From positions 1 to 64,000 of the forward strand of contig CAMVJI010000003.1 of the NCBI GenBank assembly GCA_947167765.1: a DNA stretch of 64,000 nucleotides. The letters run 5' to 3'. The notes below the pieces were generated by a model. That model ran no database searches. It was not told the origin of the DNA and was given only the letters and a program-made list of their open reading frames with translations. Positions 7,031-16,011 of the stretch are shown here, piece by piece. The DNA is from an uncultured Butyrivibrio sp. (GTDB taxonomy: Bacteria; Bacillota; Clostridia; Lachnospirales; Lachnospiraceae). The translations under genes and the position numbers were made by a program. Each line of letters opens with the position of its first letter. Within the stretch, counting starts at the first letter, position 1.

Positions 7031-8749
7031 TCATTCCTTATAAATCAAAGCCTGTATGGAAAGTTCCTTATGCTCTGCATACTCTTTGATAAAATCCCTT
7101 ATTTCAGGGTCTTTATTGATGGAGTCACCATAGCCGTAGCACTGACGTATGGTACCATTTACCTCCTCCATGGTAATAAGAGGCTTGTGGATATCCTGAT
7201 TGTTCCTCAAAAATAGTATCCTGCAGTTGCCTGCAGCCATCTTCTCAATATAACCAGCCCTTCCTACGCAGTGGTTAAGCTGCCGTCCCTCATTTATGAT
7301 GTCACGGGCATTTTCCGGCATTATGACAGAGTACTTCTCGGTCCTGTACTCCCAATCACTACTCTCTTTCTCTCTTATGCTGCTGATGCGTGCGTCGTAC
7401 TTTTCGATCTGGCTTACACAGCCTATCAGATCTATCATCCTGCCAATCTTGTCATGCTTATCCTTGATGGCTGAAGGCTTTGTATTAATAGGTGCATCCC
7501 CAAATGCCATGACCTCCTGATATAGAGGATCATCATCTTTCATAGCATCTCTGTAGGCCAGATACCTTCGGCGCATTCTGATGTAGTCATAATACTCGCT
7601 GCAAAGATGTTCTCTTTTTTCTGCTTCAATTTTCTCAAGGGAATTGATGGTCCCTGCTGCCTGGAAGACCTCCTCCCTTGTGATATTGTGGGCCATGCCC
7701 CAGTAATTTCTTCCTTCCAGATAAAAGCTTGCTGCGAACATTCTCTTTTTAACGTCGGGAAAGTACTGCTTAAAATCTGGATCTTTCATGCACTGGACAA
7801 ATTTCATGAGATCAAGAGGCAGCGTGATCTCTTTTAGAAACTTCACCTGCCTTCCAGTTATACCAAGAAGCTCAGGCAGTGTCATCTTGGTATCCTTTAC
7901 TTCTCCCTCATAAATACTATCCAGCACCCGTTTGTACAGCTCGTAATCCACCTTGGCCGCCTGCTCTGCCGAAAGAAAGATCGACTGTGCCAGCATTTCT
8001 CCAAAGTTTATTTTGTTTCCACCGCTGAACTTGTACTCGATAGTACTTGGCACAAACCTCTCCATGCAAGTGTTTTCGAACAAATCTTTGTCAATGCATC
8101 TCTCATCAAGATCACGGCATGTTTGAAAATAATCCTGCTCCTTATCCAGGAGCCACGCGCCTGTTATGGGACTTTGTATGAAAAAGAATGACCTGCTGCC
8201 GTCAAAATATGCCCTGATCTGCAGGGGCACTGCAAAAAGATCACTCTTTCTCTGACCTGTAACCACCACCAGGTCTTTTTCTATTCTCACGGCTTTGTCT
8301 GGAGCCATTTTTCTTCCAATAAGCTCTCTTACAATGCGTCTTGGAATGTCATTAAGTTCCCTTAACTGAGGAGCTGCAATCCGATAAATTTTGAGGAACT
8401 CGGCCAGCCTAAACATCTTACTTCTGTCTGCGATATCCATGGCCATCAGGAAATATTTTTTGTTAGCTATCTCTGCCTTTTCTGCGAACTCCTGTAATAG
8501 TTCCACCTTCTCCCAGGCACACATAGTATCATAACCATCGTTGTAGTTTTTTAACTCCGTTAGCATCATAGGGGTCGTGAACGCCCTATTACCATCTGCA
8601 TCTTCTTTGATGATGGCATTGTCCAAAAACACAAGCCTGGATACTTCTTTTTCAGTGTTCTTCTCTTTTACCTCATTTTCAGGAAGTGAGAGCACTCTGA
8701 AAACAAGCTTGTTTTCTATTATTGCAGGAACCACAGTGGGTGTGTTCAT
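7031..8749 (-). CDS. PcfJ-like protein, paralogue 1
   Basis: This protein of about 572 residues carries a C-terminal PcfJ-like domain. The diagnostic segment is YSVIMPENARDIINEGRQLNHCVG, then LFLRNN and PLITMEEVNGTIRQCYGYGD. The Asn-His-Cys-Val-Gly patch resembles a metal or catalytic site conserved in this family. PcfJ takes its name from a conjugative enterococcal plasmid; its activity is unknown. A second copy (605 residues) lies at 31701-33518 and matches along its whole length, including the N-terminal PAVIENSLV block. The start at 8749 has AGGAGGTGAT upstream and overlaps the previous stop as TGATG, so it is co-translated with the 324-residue protein. The pair hints at plasmid or ICE ancestry. 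Confidence 0.8.
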   Translation of the reverse strand: MNTPTVVPAIIENKLVFRVLSLPENEVKEKNTEKEVSRLVFLDNAIIKEDADGNRAFTTPMMLTELKNYNDGYDTMCAWEKVELLQEFAEKAEIANKKYFLMAMDIADRSKMFRLAEFLKIYRIAAPQLRELNDIPRRIVRELIGRKMAPDKAVRIEKDLVVVTGQRKSDLFAVPLQIRAYFDGSRSFFFIQSPITGAWLLDKEQDYFQTCRDLDERCIDKDLFENTCMERFVPSTIEYKFSGGNKINFGEMLAQSIFLSAEQAAKVDYELYKRVLDSIYEGEVKDTKMTLPELLGITGRQVKFLKEITLPLDLMKFVQCMKDPDFKQYFPDVKKRMFAASFYLEGRNYWGMAHNITREEVFQAAGTINSLEKIEAEKREHLCSEYYDYIRMRRRYLAYRDAMKDDDPLYQEVMAFGDAPINTKPSAIKDKHDKIGRMIDLIGCVSQIEKYDARISSIREKESSDWEYRTEKYSVIMPENARDIINEGRQLNHCVGRAGYIEKMAAGNCRILFLRNNQDIHKPLITMEEVNGTIRQCYGYGDSINKDPEIRDFIKEYAEHKELSIQALIYKE

Positions 8750-9723
8750 CACATCACCTCCTCATCGTCTTCACAGGAGCCTTCGTTTTCAAAATCCTCC
8801 TCTCTGAATTCCTTAAGTTCATACTGGTTAAAATTGTCTGAATAGTCGAAAGGGTCATCCAAAATCCTGATATTTATGGGATTTTCCCATGCATTTCTTA
8901 TATCCTGACTCATCCCATCAATATATATATTGACGTTTTTATCCTTGGTAAGATTATCAATTCTTTTGGCTGCCATCTCCCGAATGGCGTCAATGGGTAT
9001 CTTCTGTCCGACTCCATACTCCTTGGTAGCCAGTAGCATTATTGCCTCTACGAAGGCAAACAATCTAATTTCATAGTACTCTTTTCTCCGATCAACCAGG
9101 TCCAGGTGTTCTACCTCGTCCATAAGATGTCTTATGACATTGGCCTCCATTCTTTTGGTCAATTCCCTTTCAAGGTTGCACCTGGCTAGGTCGTATATGT
9201 TTTCCTCAATCATGGCAAATTCCAAGTAGGTTAGTTTCAAAGTGCTTTCCTGATCGTTTAGGTTAAACTTGGTGTTGTAGCGCTTACGTTCCTCGGTAAA
9301 ACTATCAAAGCCGAGAAACTCTGAGTACAAAGTCTTCGAGAGATAATAATAATTAAGTACCATGCCCTTTTCGGGACACTTCCCGTTGGTACAAATATTG
9401 CTGTAGCTGACCACAAAGTCATCAATGGGCTCTGCTATCGCTTCTGCCTCTTTTCCATTAAGAGACTGGTCTACAGGGACAAAGACCAGATCGTAGCTCC
9501 TTTCCAGTTTTATCCCGTTCTCACTTTTTGTGATATGGTAAAAGAAATCATTCGCCATGAGGTTCTGTTCCTTGATGAACCTCTTGTACTTTGAGTTGGA
9601 ATATGTCTTAAACAATTCCCCGAAGGTGACGTAGTTGTCCGTCAGCTCATCGTTCTTTTCAAGGAGCCAGTCAAAGAACGATCTGCTGAGGTAAATTCCA
9701 TTCTTTTCGTTATTACTTAACAT
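8749..9723 (-). CDS. Uncharacterised 324-residue acidic-tailed protein
   Basis: I do not recognise a family. The first third (LSRSFFDWLLEKNDELTDNY ... KGNNFVYH-like block ANDFFYHITKSEN) recurs in the shorter decayed gene at 34807-35255, so it belongs to a family specific to this island. A middle helical region holds two Cys (CTNGKC), and the C-terminus is very acidic (EDFENEGSCEDDEEVM). There is no signal peptide or membrane segment. AAGGAGGAG precedes the ATG. It is translationally coupled to the PcfJ-like gene downstream and follows the 112-residue protein by 21 bases. That gives a three- or four-gene unit beside CRISPR array A. Confidence 0.6.
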   Translation of the reverse strand: MLSNNEKNGIYLSRSFFDWLLEKNDELTDNYVTFGELFKTYSNSKYKRFIKEQNLMANDFFYHITKSENGIKLERSYDLVFVPVDQSLNGKEAEAIAEPIDDFVVSYSNICTNGKCPEKGMVLNYYYLSKTLYSEFLGFDSFTEERKRYNTKFNLNDQESTLKLTYLEFAMIEENIYDLARCNLERELTKRMEANVIRHLMDEVEHLDLVDRRKEYYEIRLFAFVEAIMLLATKEYGVGQKIPIDAIREMAAKRIDNLTKDKNVNIYIDGMSQDIRNAWENPINIRILDDPFDYSDNFNQYELKEFREEDFENEGSCEDDEEVM

Positions 9724-9744
9724 GGTTTGCTCCTCCTTGAGTGG

Positions 9745-10083
9745 TTAGTAGCACTTATGGCCGATGCACTTTCCAAACCAGTCACTTTCTGGATATGTGA
9801 AGATTTCGCCTGGATGTTTCACTTCCCAGACTTCCTTTCTGTACTTCTCCACAATGCTGTCCGGAGTGTAAGTCCATACCCAGTCCCAATAGTCCCTGTC
9901 TATTTCGTCGCGGATCTCCACGACTTCAGGCCACTGTGCCCTTCGCTCTGCCAGATACCTTATCAGTTCCTCATTCCCAGTTTTCCTGTAAGTATCTTTA
10001 AGGTATGCTCTCTGTTCAAGGGTCAGGTCGGACAAGCTCTCAAGGAGCTGCTCAAGCCATTCTGGATATTCTATACTTTTCAT
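9745..10083 (-). CDS. Uncharacterised 112-residue protein
   Basis: This is a small, charged, Trp- and Tyr-rich protein (YWDWVWTYTPDS; ESDWFGKCIGHKCY at the end) with an N-terminal helical half (YPEWLEQLLESLSDLTLEQRAYL). I know of no family. The ribosome site AAAGGAG lies before the ATG. It is the first gene of the unit leading into the 324-residue protein and the PcfJ-like gene. A copy of the repeated palindromic motif lies 54 bases upstream, next to a possible TATAG-type -10 box. It seems to be cargo of the CRISPR-bearing island. Confidence 0.6.
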   Translation of the reverse strand: MKSIEYPEWLEQLLESLSDLTLEQRAYLKDTYRKTGNEELIRYLAERRAQWPEVVEIRDEIDRDYWDWVWTYTPDSIVEKYRKEVWEVKHPGEIFTYPESDWFGKCIGHKCY

Positions 10084-10136
10084 GTGAGTTCTCCTTTCGC
10101 ATTTTCTATAGTTTAATCCGTTGGGGATGGAGATGG

Positions 10137-10157
10137 AATAAACTGGTGGATTAGGGT
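10137..10157 (-). promoter_or_regulatory. Recurring AAACC-N3-GGTTT-like motif, copy 1
   Basis: The plus-strand text AATAAACTGGTGGATTAGGGT is one of about nine related sites in this island. It lies 54 bases upstream of the 112-residue gene. The role is inferred only from recurrence and position. Confidence 0.4.
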
Positions 10158-10179
10158 GGGAGATTTGGAAGAAATAAAC

Positions 10180-10232
10180 AGAGCCATATGGATCAGACTG
10201 ATCACAATGAGTTATCTGGTCTATATGGCTCT
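10180..10232 (-). terminator. Hairpin after CRISPR array A
   Basis: AGAGCCATATGGATCAGA pairs with TCTGGTCTATATGGCTCT using a few G-U pairs. It sits at the trailer end of array A as read on the minus strand. The T run there is weak; a better one is on the plus strand. Confidence 0.5.
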
Positions 10233-10237
10233 ATTTT

Positions 10238-10423
10238 TGTGCATTGCCCTAGTGGGCGTCAGTATTATTTCTACATAATATTCATAACAATTAAAGTAAG
10301 TTAAAGGAGGAGTGTCAATGCCCTAGTGGGCGTCAGTATCATTTCTACGGAAGAATGATGAAACTTGTAAAAGTAGCAACAAAAATGTGTCAATGCCCTA
10401 GTGGGCGTCAGTATCATTTCTAC
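10238..10423 (-). CRISPR. CRISPR array A, 3 repeats and 2 spacers, variant repeat
   Basis: The 37-base repeats lie at 10238-10274 (degenerate, trailer end), 10312-10348 and 10387-10423. In the crRNA sense they read GTAGAAATGATACTGACGCC through CACTAGGGCATTGACAC. The GCCC/GGGC hairpin and final 8-base tag (ATTGACAC) match the other arrays, while the 5' part differs. Spacers are 37 and 38 bases. Both look like translation starts on the plus strand: one ends in AAAGGAGGA, and the other has GGAAGA then ATGATGAAACTTG. The leader on the right is the same as in the other arrays. Confidence 0.95.
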
Positions 10424-10570
10424 GGTAGTCTTCTAGAAGCCGCATGGATACTGAGTTTCAAACAGTGTTTTTTACATTAATTTCCAGAATATTCTGAAAA
10501 CAAGCTTTTTCAGGTGGATTTTTTGTCTTTTCCTCAAAACGCACCCAAATATTACAAAAATGTTACAATG
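10424..10570 (-). promoter_or_regulatory. Leader of CRISPR array A
   Basis: About 147 bases are shared in outline with three other leaders here. Common landmarks are a GCATGGATACTG block, TTAATTTCCAGAATATTCTGAAAA with the palindrome CAGAATATTCTG, a TTTTTTGTCTTTT stretch and paired TGTTAC words at the far end. The region 10571-10628 beyond it holds nothing I can name. Confidence 0.85.
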
Positions 10571-10628
10571 GTTCTTTTATCCTCATATATTAGCCACTAC
10601 ACAATACCCTTTCCCCTCTCTGAATAAC

Positions 10629-12863
10629 TTAGAAAGTGACCAATCTTGAAGCTTTCCACATTTTATCTCTACTAATTTCGTCGTCATCTTTTGCATTCAC
10701 AATTGCATTTCCCATAACCGTTAAGAAATCCTTTATGGAAGACACCGCCGTGCGTTTTTTCAAGTCTTCAATCTTTCTATTTAGCTTTTCATATTCCTTT
10801 CTAGCATCTTTCTTTTTTCCATGATCCATTAGACACACAATATGCTCAGCCCATATTCCAAGACCGATTACAGCAAGCTGCATGTAATCAGAGTATGTGT
10901 AACATACATCATGTGCTTTTTTATATAGATTTTCTGCAGCAGAATAATTTCCTTTAGCAAACATATAAGTAGCCTGTTTCCAATAATTCACTTCTAACGG
11001 ATGAAAATCTATATACTTGGAAGGTCTGATTACATAGTCCAAATCCGTAATAACTGTTTCTTCGACATTCGTTCCATGGCTTGTGTGATATTTCCTGTCC
11101 TGTAGATTATCTGTCTCCTGAATACCAGGATTAGTAACAAGGGCCTGCTGCATGAGATCCGCAATATCATCCTTTGCCAGAGCAGCTTCTGCCATAATCT
11201 TTATATAATACATGAGATAATACTTTCTGGCAGACTTTGCTTCTCCATCAATAACTCTTTTCAAGAAAGCGTCAAAATCACGCTTGGATAATTTGGAGTT
11301 ATCACTAAGTGAACCCATAGTTACAGTATCAAGCTCTGTCATAAGAAGCCATTTCGCAGCGGCTTCATAATTGCCATTTTGTAATTCAATAACACTTCTA
11401 TACTGTCTGTGTCTCTCTAATTCTCCCTCATGAGGTCCATACTGTTTTAGCGCAATGTCGGAATCTTTTACCAATGAAGCATACAAATCAGGATCTGTTC
11501 TTTGTAAAAACAGCTCCGCGTAAATCTTCATACACAACGCATCCCCATAGTACTCTGAGATCATATCTGGGAATCTATCTTTTAACGCATTGACTAGAGG
11601 AACATATTCAATTATTTCCCTAAAGGCAGTGCATGCATCTTCCATCATTGATGCGCCTTTACGGAAATCAAAAGAGTCTATAGCAAGAAGGGCTTCTTTT
11701 TCAATAAGCTGATAATAATACAGCAAGTTTTCAAAACTGGAAGGCAAAGCAGACTCAGCCTCAATACACCTAGCCATCTCTTCCGTTGCCCGATCTATAT
11801 CCCCCTCTCTAAGGTACATATCAGTAAGAAGCAATTCCATAGAAAACTTAAAAATCTCGCATGGAAGTTTACCTTCCTCAAAAACAGGTACTATCTGATC
11901 CAGAATTTTCTTTAGGAACTCTTCACTTCGCTCAAAATCATCCTCCATATAAACATAGGTAGTAAACTCCCTAGTGCATTGAGCCAACTGCACCTTAGAG
12001 CCTCTATAACCCATGTTAGACAATCTTGATACGATTTTATTTAGCTGTCTGGAGAACTCTTTATCTTTTGTGTTAAATACAGTTTCTACCATAGCACCAG
12101 CCACATTTCCTTGCGTCAGTGCCCTCTCTATGGAATTCTCCGTAGTATCCTCCTCAAAGGAATAAACATATGCATCTTTAAGTAATTCCTTAAACTCAGC
12201 TCTATTTGCATCAGTATACTTATCACTTCTAAGAGTCAACTCTGTATTACAGGCATAATCTGCAACTTTTAATCTATAATCTTTTCTACCAGAGTCTATG
12301 GTGATTGACATCTCTGTATCTTCATGTAGCAGAATATGGCCTTCCTTTTTCTTGGACTGAATATATCTGCCTAACATGTTCTTATACTCTGCATCAACAA
12401 TTTCCTTATCTTGTGGATTAGAGCAAGTCTTGTCCATGCGTCTGGCAATAAGAACCTGTAACTTAACGCTTTCCGAAGTAGCATTTAATTCTTGAAGAAG
12501 TTGTAAAAGTCCGGATGCCATAAGACGTAAATACAGTTCTCTGTTCCCAAAATCTCGTAATTCTTTATTCTGGAAAAGAACTATTTTTCCGCCATAGTCA
12601 TTATGAACAGCTCTCATACCCGGGAATATGTATTGCTCAACGGCTGAAGCTCCCATTCCCGCTGCATGGTATTCATCTCCTGTAGCATCTGGTATAACAA
12701 AGCTTGCTAAATCACTATGGTGGCACCTGTTGTGTTCCACAAGCCAGCCACCTATGAGCGAGGGATGAAATCCATCAGGAAACTCATTGTGATTAGAAGC
12801 ATTTTGCCTTTCATTTTCAAATGTTCCACTTTCATCCAGCCAGAGTTCGTATTCACGAGCCAT
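10629..12863 (-). CDS. DUF3800-like domain fused to a TPR-like region, last gene of the cmr operon
   Basis: This is a 744-residue protein. Its first 210 residues match the DUF3800 pattern: YELWLDESGTF at the start (the DESG motif), an LLQLLQELNATSESVKLQVLIARRM core, and MSITIDSGRKDYRLKVADYACN near the end. DUF3800 is thought to have an RNase H-like fold, with the Asp residues as candidate metal ligands. The remaining 530 residues are helical repeats resembling TPRs (for example YFAKGNYSAAENLYKKAHDV). It lies 42 bases after cmr6 on the same strand, so it should be transcribed with the interference complex. It has no membrane segment. A nuclease or effector role is inferred from the domain and position only; it could also be unrelated cargo. 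Confidence 0.65.
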   Translation of the reverse strand: MAREYELWLDESGTFENERQNASNHNEFPDGFHPSLIGGWLVEHNRCHHSDLASFVIPDATGDEYHAAGMGASAVEQYIFPGMRAVHNDYGGKIVLFQNKELRDFGNRELYLRLMASGLLQLLQELNATSESVKLQVLIARRMDKTCSNPQDKEIVDAEYKNMLGRYIQSKKKEGHILLHEDTEMSITIDSGRKDYRLKVADYACNTELTLRSDKYTDANRAEFKELLKDAYVYSFEEDTTENSIERALTQGNVAGAMVETVFNTKDKEFSRQLNKIVSRLSNMGYRGSKVQLAQCTREFTTYVYMEDDFERSEEFLKKILDQIVPVFEEGKLPCEIFKFSMELLLTDMYLREGDIDRATEEMARCIEAESALPSSFENLLYYYQLIEKEALLAIDSFDFRKGASMMEDACTAFREIIEYVPLVNALKDRFPDMISEYYGDALCMKIYAELFLQRTDPDLYASLVKDSDIALKQYGPHEGELERHRQYRSVIELQNGNYEAAAKWLLMTELDTVTMGSLSDNSKLSKRDFDAFLKRVIDGEAKSARKYYLMYYIKIMAEAALAKDDIADLMQQALVTNPGIQETDNLQDRKYHTSHGTNVEETVITDLDYVIRPSKYIDFHPLEVNYWKQATYMFAKGNYSAAENLYKKAHDVCYTYSDYMQLAVIGLGIWAEHIVCLMDHGKKKDARKEYEKLNRKIEDLKKRTAVSSIKDFLTVMGNAIVNAKDDDEISRDKMWKASRLVTF

Positions 12864-12905
12864 TGTTATTTCTCCAATCCAAGCATGTTTAGATGCGCTA
12901 AAGCC

Positions 12906-13667
12906 TTAAGATTTAACCTCAGATAGTAATCCATATCCAACGTGAGTTTTTGCGCCCACTCCGAAATCACATATTATTGTTCTGAACAGGTTCTTTTGCT
13001 CCTCAGAATTTATCAATGCATTCTTAGCTGGGATAAACCTAAACTCAAAAATCACTTCTGGATTAATCCTTATCATAGTGATTGGATTAGGCTCCTGAAG
13101 GGGTGAACCATTATGCGGAGTAATACTATCTGTCCCCAAATATCGCATCCCGCATCTTTTTGTTCCGCCAATAATATATGAGTCCAAAAACCTTGCTTGG
13201 TTCTTTAAAACGCTTTCTCCCATTCTACCAAACAACTGCGTTTCCAATTTCTTTACATCAATGTTGTCATCCTCCAGCACTTCTTTAATATACTCAGGAT
13301 AACTAAATGCATTTCTTAATAGACCTTTCAGTGAACTGCCTGGAAGATATGGTAGCCCAGTAACATAATCAAAGGTAAATCCTAGCTCCATTTCTCCTTT
13401 AGCCCCTGAAGAATGAGTGTTACCGGTACCTATTAGTGTACCTGGATACTCTGTTTTTAATTGTATAGTCTCAAAACTAGTACCATTCAGAGTTTTGACA
13501 CAAACATCGGCATTAAGAGCTTTTGAAACTGAATCATTCATAGCCTTAATCGCTTCTCTGTTAATCATAGCCATATCGCTATTATTCACAGCATCTTTCA
13601 AATATGAAACATTGAAAATATAGTTAGCGTTAGCTTTACAATAAGGCATTATATTTATTCCTTTCAT
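12906..13667 (-). CDS. cmr6: Type III-B RAMP protein Cmr6
   Basis: This is a Cas7-like subunit of the Cmr effector complex, 253 residues. The Cmr6 hallmark is visible: LIGTGNTHSSGAKGEMELGF followed by TGLPYLPGSSLKGLLRNAF, where the loop and the GSSLKGLLR helix contact crRNA. The tail has the Gly-rich stretch GVGAKTHVGYGLL. It caps the 3' end of the crRNA-bound filament next to Cmr1. It overlaps cmr5 by 4 bases (ATGA), showing translational coupling. The length is normal for the family, and no residue looks missing. Confidence 0.92.
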   Translation of the reverse strand: MKGINIMPYCKANANYIFNVSYLKDAVNNSDMAMINREAIKAMNDSVSKALNADVCVKTLNGTSFETIQLKTEYPGTLIGTGNTHSSGAKGEMELGFTFDYVTGLPYLPGSSLKGLLRNAFSYPEYIKEVLEDDNIDVKKLETQLFGRMGESVLKNQARFLDSYIIGGTKRCGMRYLGTDSITPHNGSPLQEPNPITMIRINPEVIFEFRFIPAKNALINSEEQKNLFRTIICDFGVGAKTHVGYGLLSEVKS

Positions 13668-14044
13668 TTTTCTATCCTTTCAAACAAGTCACATGCCATT
13701 TTAAATGCTGCCGCTGCATTTAGTAATTCATCCTTTGAAAACTTAGCATCCTCAAAATACTTTACAATCTCCTGTGAAGAGCATTTATTTTTTTTAGGGT
13801 CGATTGTAATTCCACTTAACAATTCATAAATACAGGCAACCACAGTATCTTTATTAGTTTCCGAATTTGCGCTCCAAAATCCGCTTATTGCAGAACGATC
13901 CGTGCCCATTATTACAGCCGCACCAAATGAAGAAAATGCACTCCGATATTTCTTGTCAATCTTTCCTTCATGCGTCAGCAAACTCTTATTTAGTATTTCA
14001 TAAGCCTTATCAATTTTGTCTTCAACCCATTCTTTATCGTTCAT
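13664..14044 (-). CDS. cmr5: Type III-B small subunit Cmr5
   Basis: This is a 126-residue all-helical protein in the exact position of cmr5, between cmr4 and cmr6. Cmr5 (Cas11) lines the belly of the complex and touches the target strand. Recognisable features are the N-terminal helix VEDKIDKAYEILNKSLL, then YRSAFSSFGAAVIMG and the C-terminal ELLNAAAAFKMACDLFERI. Sequence conservation in this family is low, so the call rests on size, helical content and synteny. It overlaps cmr6 by 4 bases and lies 11 bases after cmr4. Confidence 0.85.
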   Translation of the reverse strand: MNDKEWVEDKIDKAYEILNKSLLTHEGKIDKKYRSAFSSFGAAVIMGTDRSAISGFWSANSETNKDTVVACIYELLSGITIDPKKNKCSSQEIVKYFEDAKFSKDELLNAAAAFKMACDLFERIEK

Positions 14045-14055
14045 ATCGCCACCTT

Positions 14056-14910
14056 TTATTGATACTCATTTAATAGGACTAATCCATCTCCAATAGTTGC
14101 ATCCCCTCCAAGCTGAACAAGATTTTTTCCACGTATCTGATTTACAAGTTCATCAAGAAGACCACCATTATCACTCATTATTGAAAACCAAAATATGCTC
14201 TCATGTGGAACAAACTCTTCATACCACAAATTTTTGCTTTCACTATTAACAAGCTTGTTTCTTGCCATAACTGGTAGATACTTGATTCTTTCAGTGAAGT
14301 CTTCTTCATCAAGTATAACCATCGGAATATTCAGCGGAATTCCGGCTTTAGTCAAGACATCCCGTATACCAACAGGTATTTCACCCGGTAAATCATTGTT
14401 TTTATTTAACGGGATACCTTCAACAGCTTTTACATCTCCATGAACATAGGAATTTGAAGCTTGTAACGCTTCAATAGATGTCTTTATTTCTGATGTTCTT
14501 CCCAACACTTCCATGAAAGAAGAAAACTGTTGCAAAGCAGTTTTCGTAGTAACCATCGCATAAGGGCATCCCCCATCAGATACTCTCATCGGAATAGCAA
14601 GAAGCTGAGCTGCTGTGAACTTTCCTTTACCTGGCACACTACGTGTTTTTACCTTATCATCTGACTTGCCTTGAGTTTCATCTTGTTTAATTGGCTCTGA
14701 TCCAAAAAATGGAACAAGTTCACTTATCAGCCTTTCATCCTCTAATGAGAAGTGTTCACGAAGCGCCCCTTTTATTCCAGAAGCAAACACCGTTGGATAT
14801 CCGGTTACAGGATCTCTCTGAACCTGTTTATCTACCACATTGTAGTTAGCATCACCACTTCCAGCATGAATGTTAGTCACACATTTCATAAAATATATTT
14901 TAGAATCCAT
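14056..14910 (-). CDS. cmr4: Type III-B backbone nuclease subunit Cmr4
   Basis: Cmr4 (Cas7 family) forms the repeating backbone and cuts target RNA at 6-base steps. This 284-residue copy starts KIYFMKCVTNIHAGSGDANYN and continues VDKQVQRDPVTGYPTVFASGIKGALREHF, the typical Cmr4 N-terminus. The Asp residues in the GSGDANYNVVD loop are candidates for the cleavage residue. The C-terminal Gly-rich segment is LVQLGGDATIGDGLVLL. It sits between cmr3 (3-base gap) and cmr5. The target-cleaving Asp cannot be assigned exactly without an alignment, but nothing suggests loss of activity. Confidence 0.93.
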   Translation of the reverse strand: MDSKIYFMKCVTNIHAGSGDANYNVVDKQVQRDPVTGYPTVFASGIKGALREHFSLEDERLISELVPFFGSEPIKQDETQGKSDDKVKTRSVPGKGKFTAAQLLAIPMRVSDGGCPYAMVTTKTALQQFSSFMEVLGRTSEIKTSIEALQASNSYVHGDVKAVEGIPLNKNNDLPGEIPVGIRDVLTKAGIPLNIPMVILDEEDFTERIKYLPVMARNKLVNSESKNLWYEEFVPHESIFWFSIMSDNGGLLDELVNQIRGKNLVQLGGDATIGDGLVLLNEYQ

Positions 14911-14913
14911 TAC

Positions 14914-16011
14914 TTATTCTCCTTTTACTGTCCAAATGTCATTAAAGCCCCATTGTGATAAAGCATCTGAATAACACTCTTTCAATCTATCTCCATTGTC
15001 GTTTACAAAGAAAACACTTCCTGCATTTACAAGATAATGTAGCGAACTCTTTTTTAACCTATCAAAATAATTGTCCTTTTTACTTGTGTCCGTGGTCATA
15101 TATCTGAAGTTCCTAAGTGATGTAATAGCATAAGCCACAGAATCTGAATAGTCGCTTTCAAAAAATACATCAGAAGCTGCATACAGCATCGAATACCCCA
15201 TGGGAATACGACCTTTCAAAGCGTTTTTCATCTCTTCATGAAATGAATCAGAATTTATATCCTTTTCTTCAAGTTTGACAGCTTTTACATAAAACGATGA
15301 TTTATCCTGTCCCATTTGGACAATGTCCGTTTTCTCAAAAGCATCCACCGATTCATCTACTTCTACTAGGCAGCAGAAACTCCAGTCATTCTGATCTCTC
15401 TTCAAAAATTTGTACTCTTTTTTAAAAAGAGCGTCATCTCCGCCATTTTTTAAAATCCCAGTTTTAACTACAGAATCAAAAATATGTGAGTCCTTAACAC
15501 AATCCCCCCCAGCATTCATCCAACCATTGAAAAGGCCTTTCTTTGAATCGTATTCTTTATCGTTTGGCAACACAAAGTAATGTCCTGCAAACTCACCTAC
15601 TTTTTCCATTTCCATGAATGCTATCTTTGAATCTTTATTAACCTTGGCATTTCGTGGGCATCTGTAATACTCATCTATTCCATCAAAGAGATGCAGCGGC
15701 CCTATCTTCTTTATCATTCCAAATGAATTATCTCCGTGTAAATCAAAGCTCTTTTCTCCAACAAGTCCATTATTCTCGTAAAATCCTTTTTCATCTGGTT
15801 TAGATTCTTTGTTGTTTTTTAGTACAAAATATCTGATAGTACCAATAATGGTTGACTGTGAAGGAAGAAGTCCGGAACGAATAAAGTATGAATTACTTTC
15901 AGCACTACTTTCTTCTGGTTTTGCATAATTATTGAATCCCATATTCTTTTCTTCGCCAAAGAAATAAGGTTCAATAGGAGTAAATATTACCCGATACGCT
16001 TTATTGCTCAA
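14914..16011 (-). CDS. cmr3: Type III-B subunit Cmr3
   Basis: Cmr3 (Cas5 family) binds the 5' tag of the crRNA beside Cas10. This 365-residue protein opens YRVIFTPIEPYFFGEEKNMGF, matching the Cmr3 pattern in which a strand and a Phe-Gly turn begin the RAMP fold. It continues FIRSGLLPSQSTIIGTIRYFVL, the conserved helix after the first strand. The Gly-rich GRIPMGYSMLYAA segment lies in the second half. It overlaps cas10 by 4 bases and is followed 3 bases later by cmr4. The crRNA tag it should hold is ATTGATAC or ATTGACAC as deduced from the arrays. Confidence 0.92.
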   Translation of the reverse strand: MSNKAYRVIFTPIEPYFFGEEKNMGFNNYAKPEESSAESNSYFIRSGLLPSQSTIIGTIRYFVLKNNKESKPDEKGFYENNGLVGEKSFDLHGDNSFGMIKKIGPLHLFDGIDEYYRCPRNAKVNKDSKIAFMEMEKVGEFAGHYFVLPNDKEYDSKKGLFNGWMNAGGDCVKDSHIFDSVVKTGILKNGGDDALFKKEYKFLKRDQNDWSFCCLVEVDESVDAFEKTDIVQMGQDKSSFYVKAVKLEEKDINSDSFHEEMKNALKGRIPMGYSMLYAASDVFFESDYSDSVAYAITSLRNFRYMTTDTSKKDNYFDRLKKSSLHYLVNAGSVFFVNDNGDRLKECYSDALSQWGFNDIWTVKGE

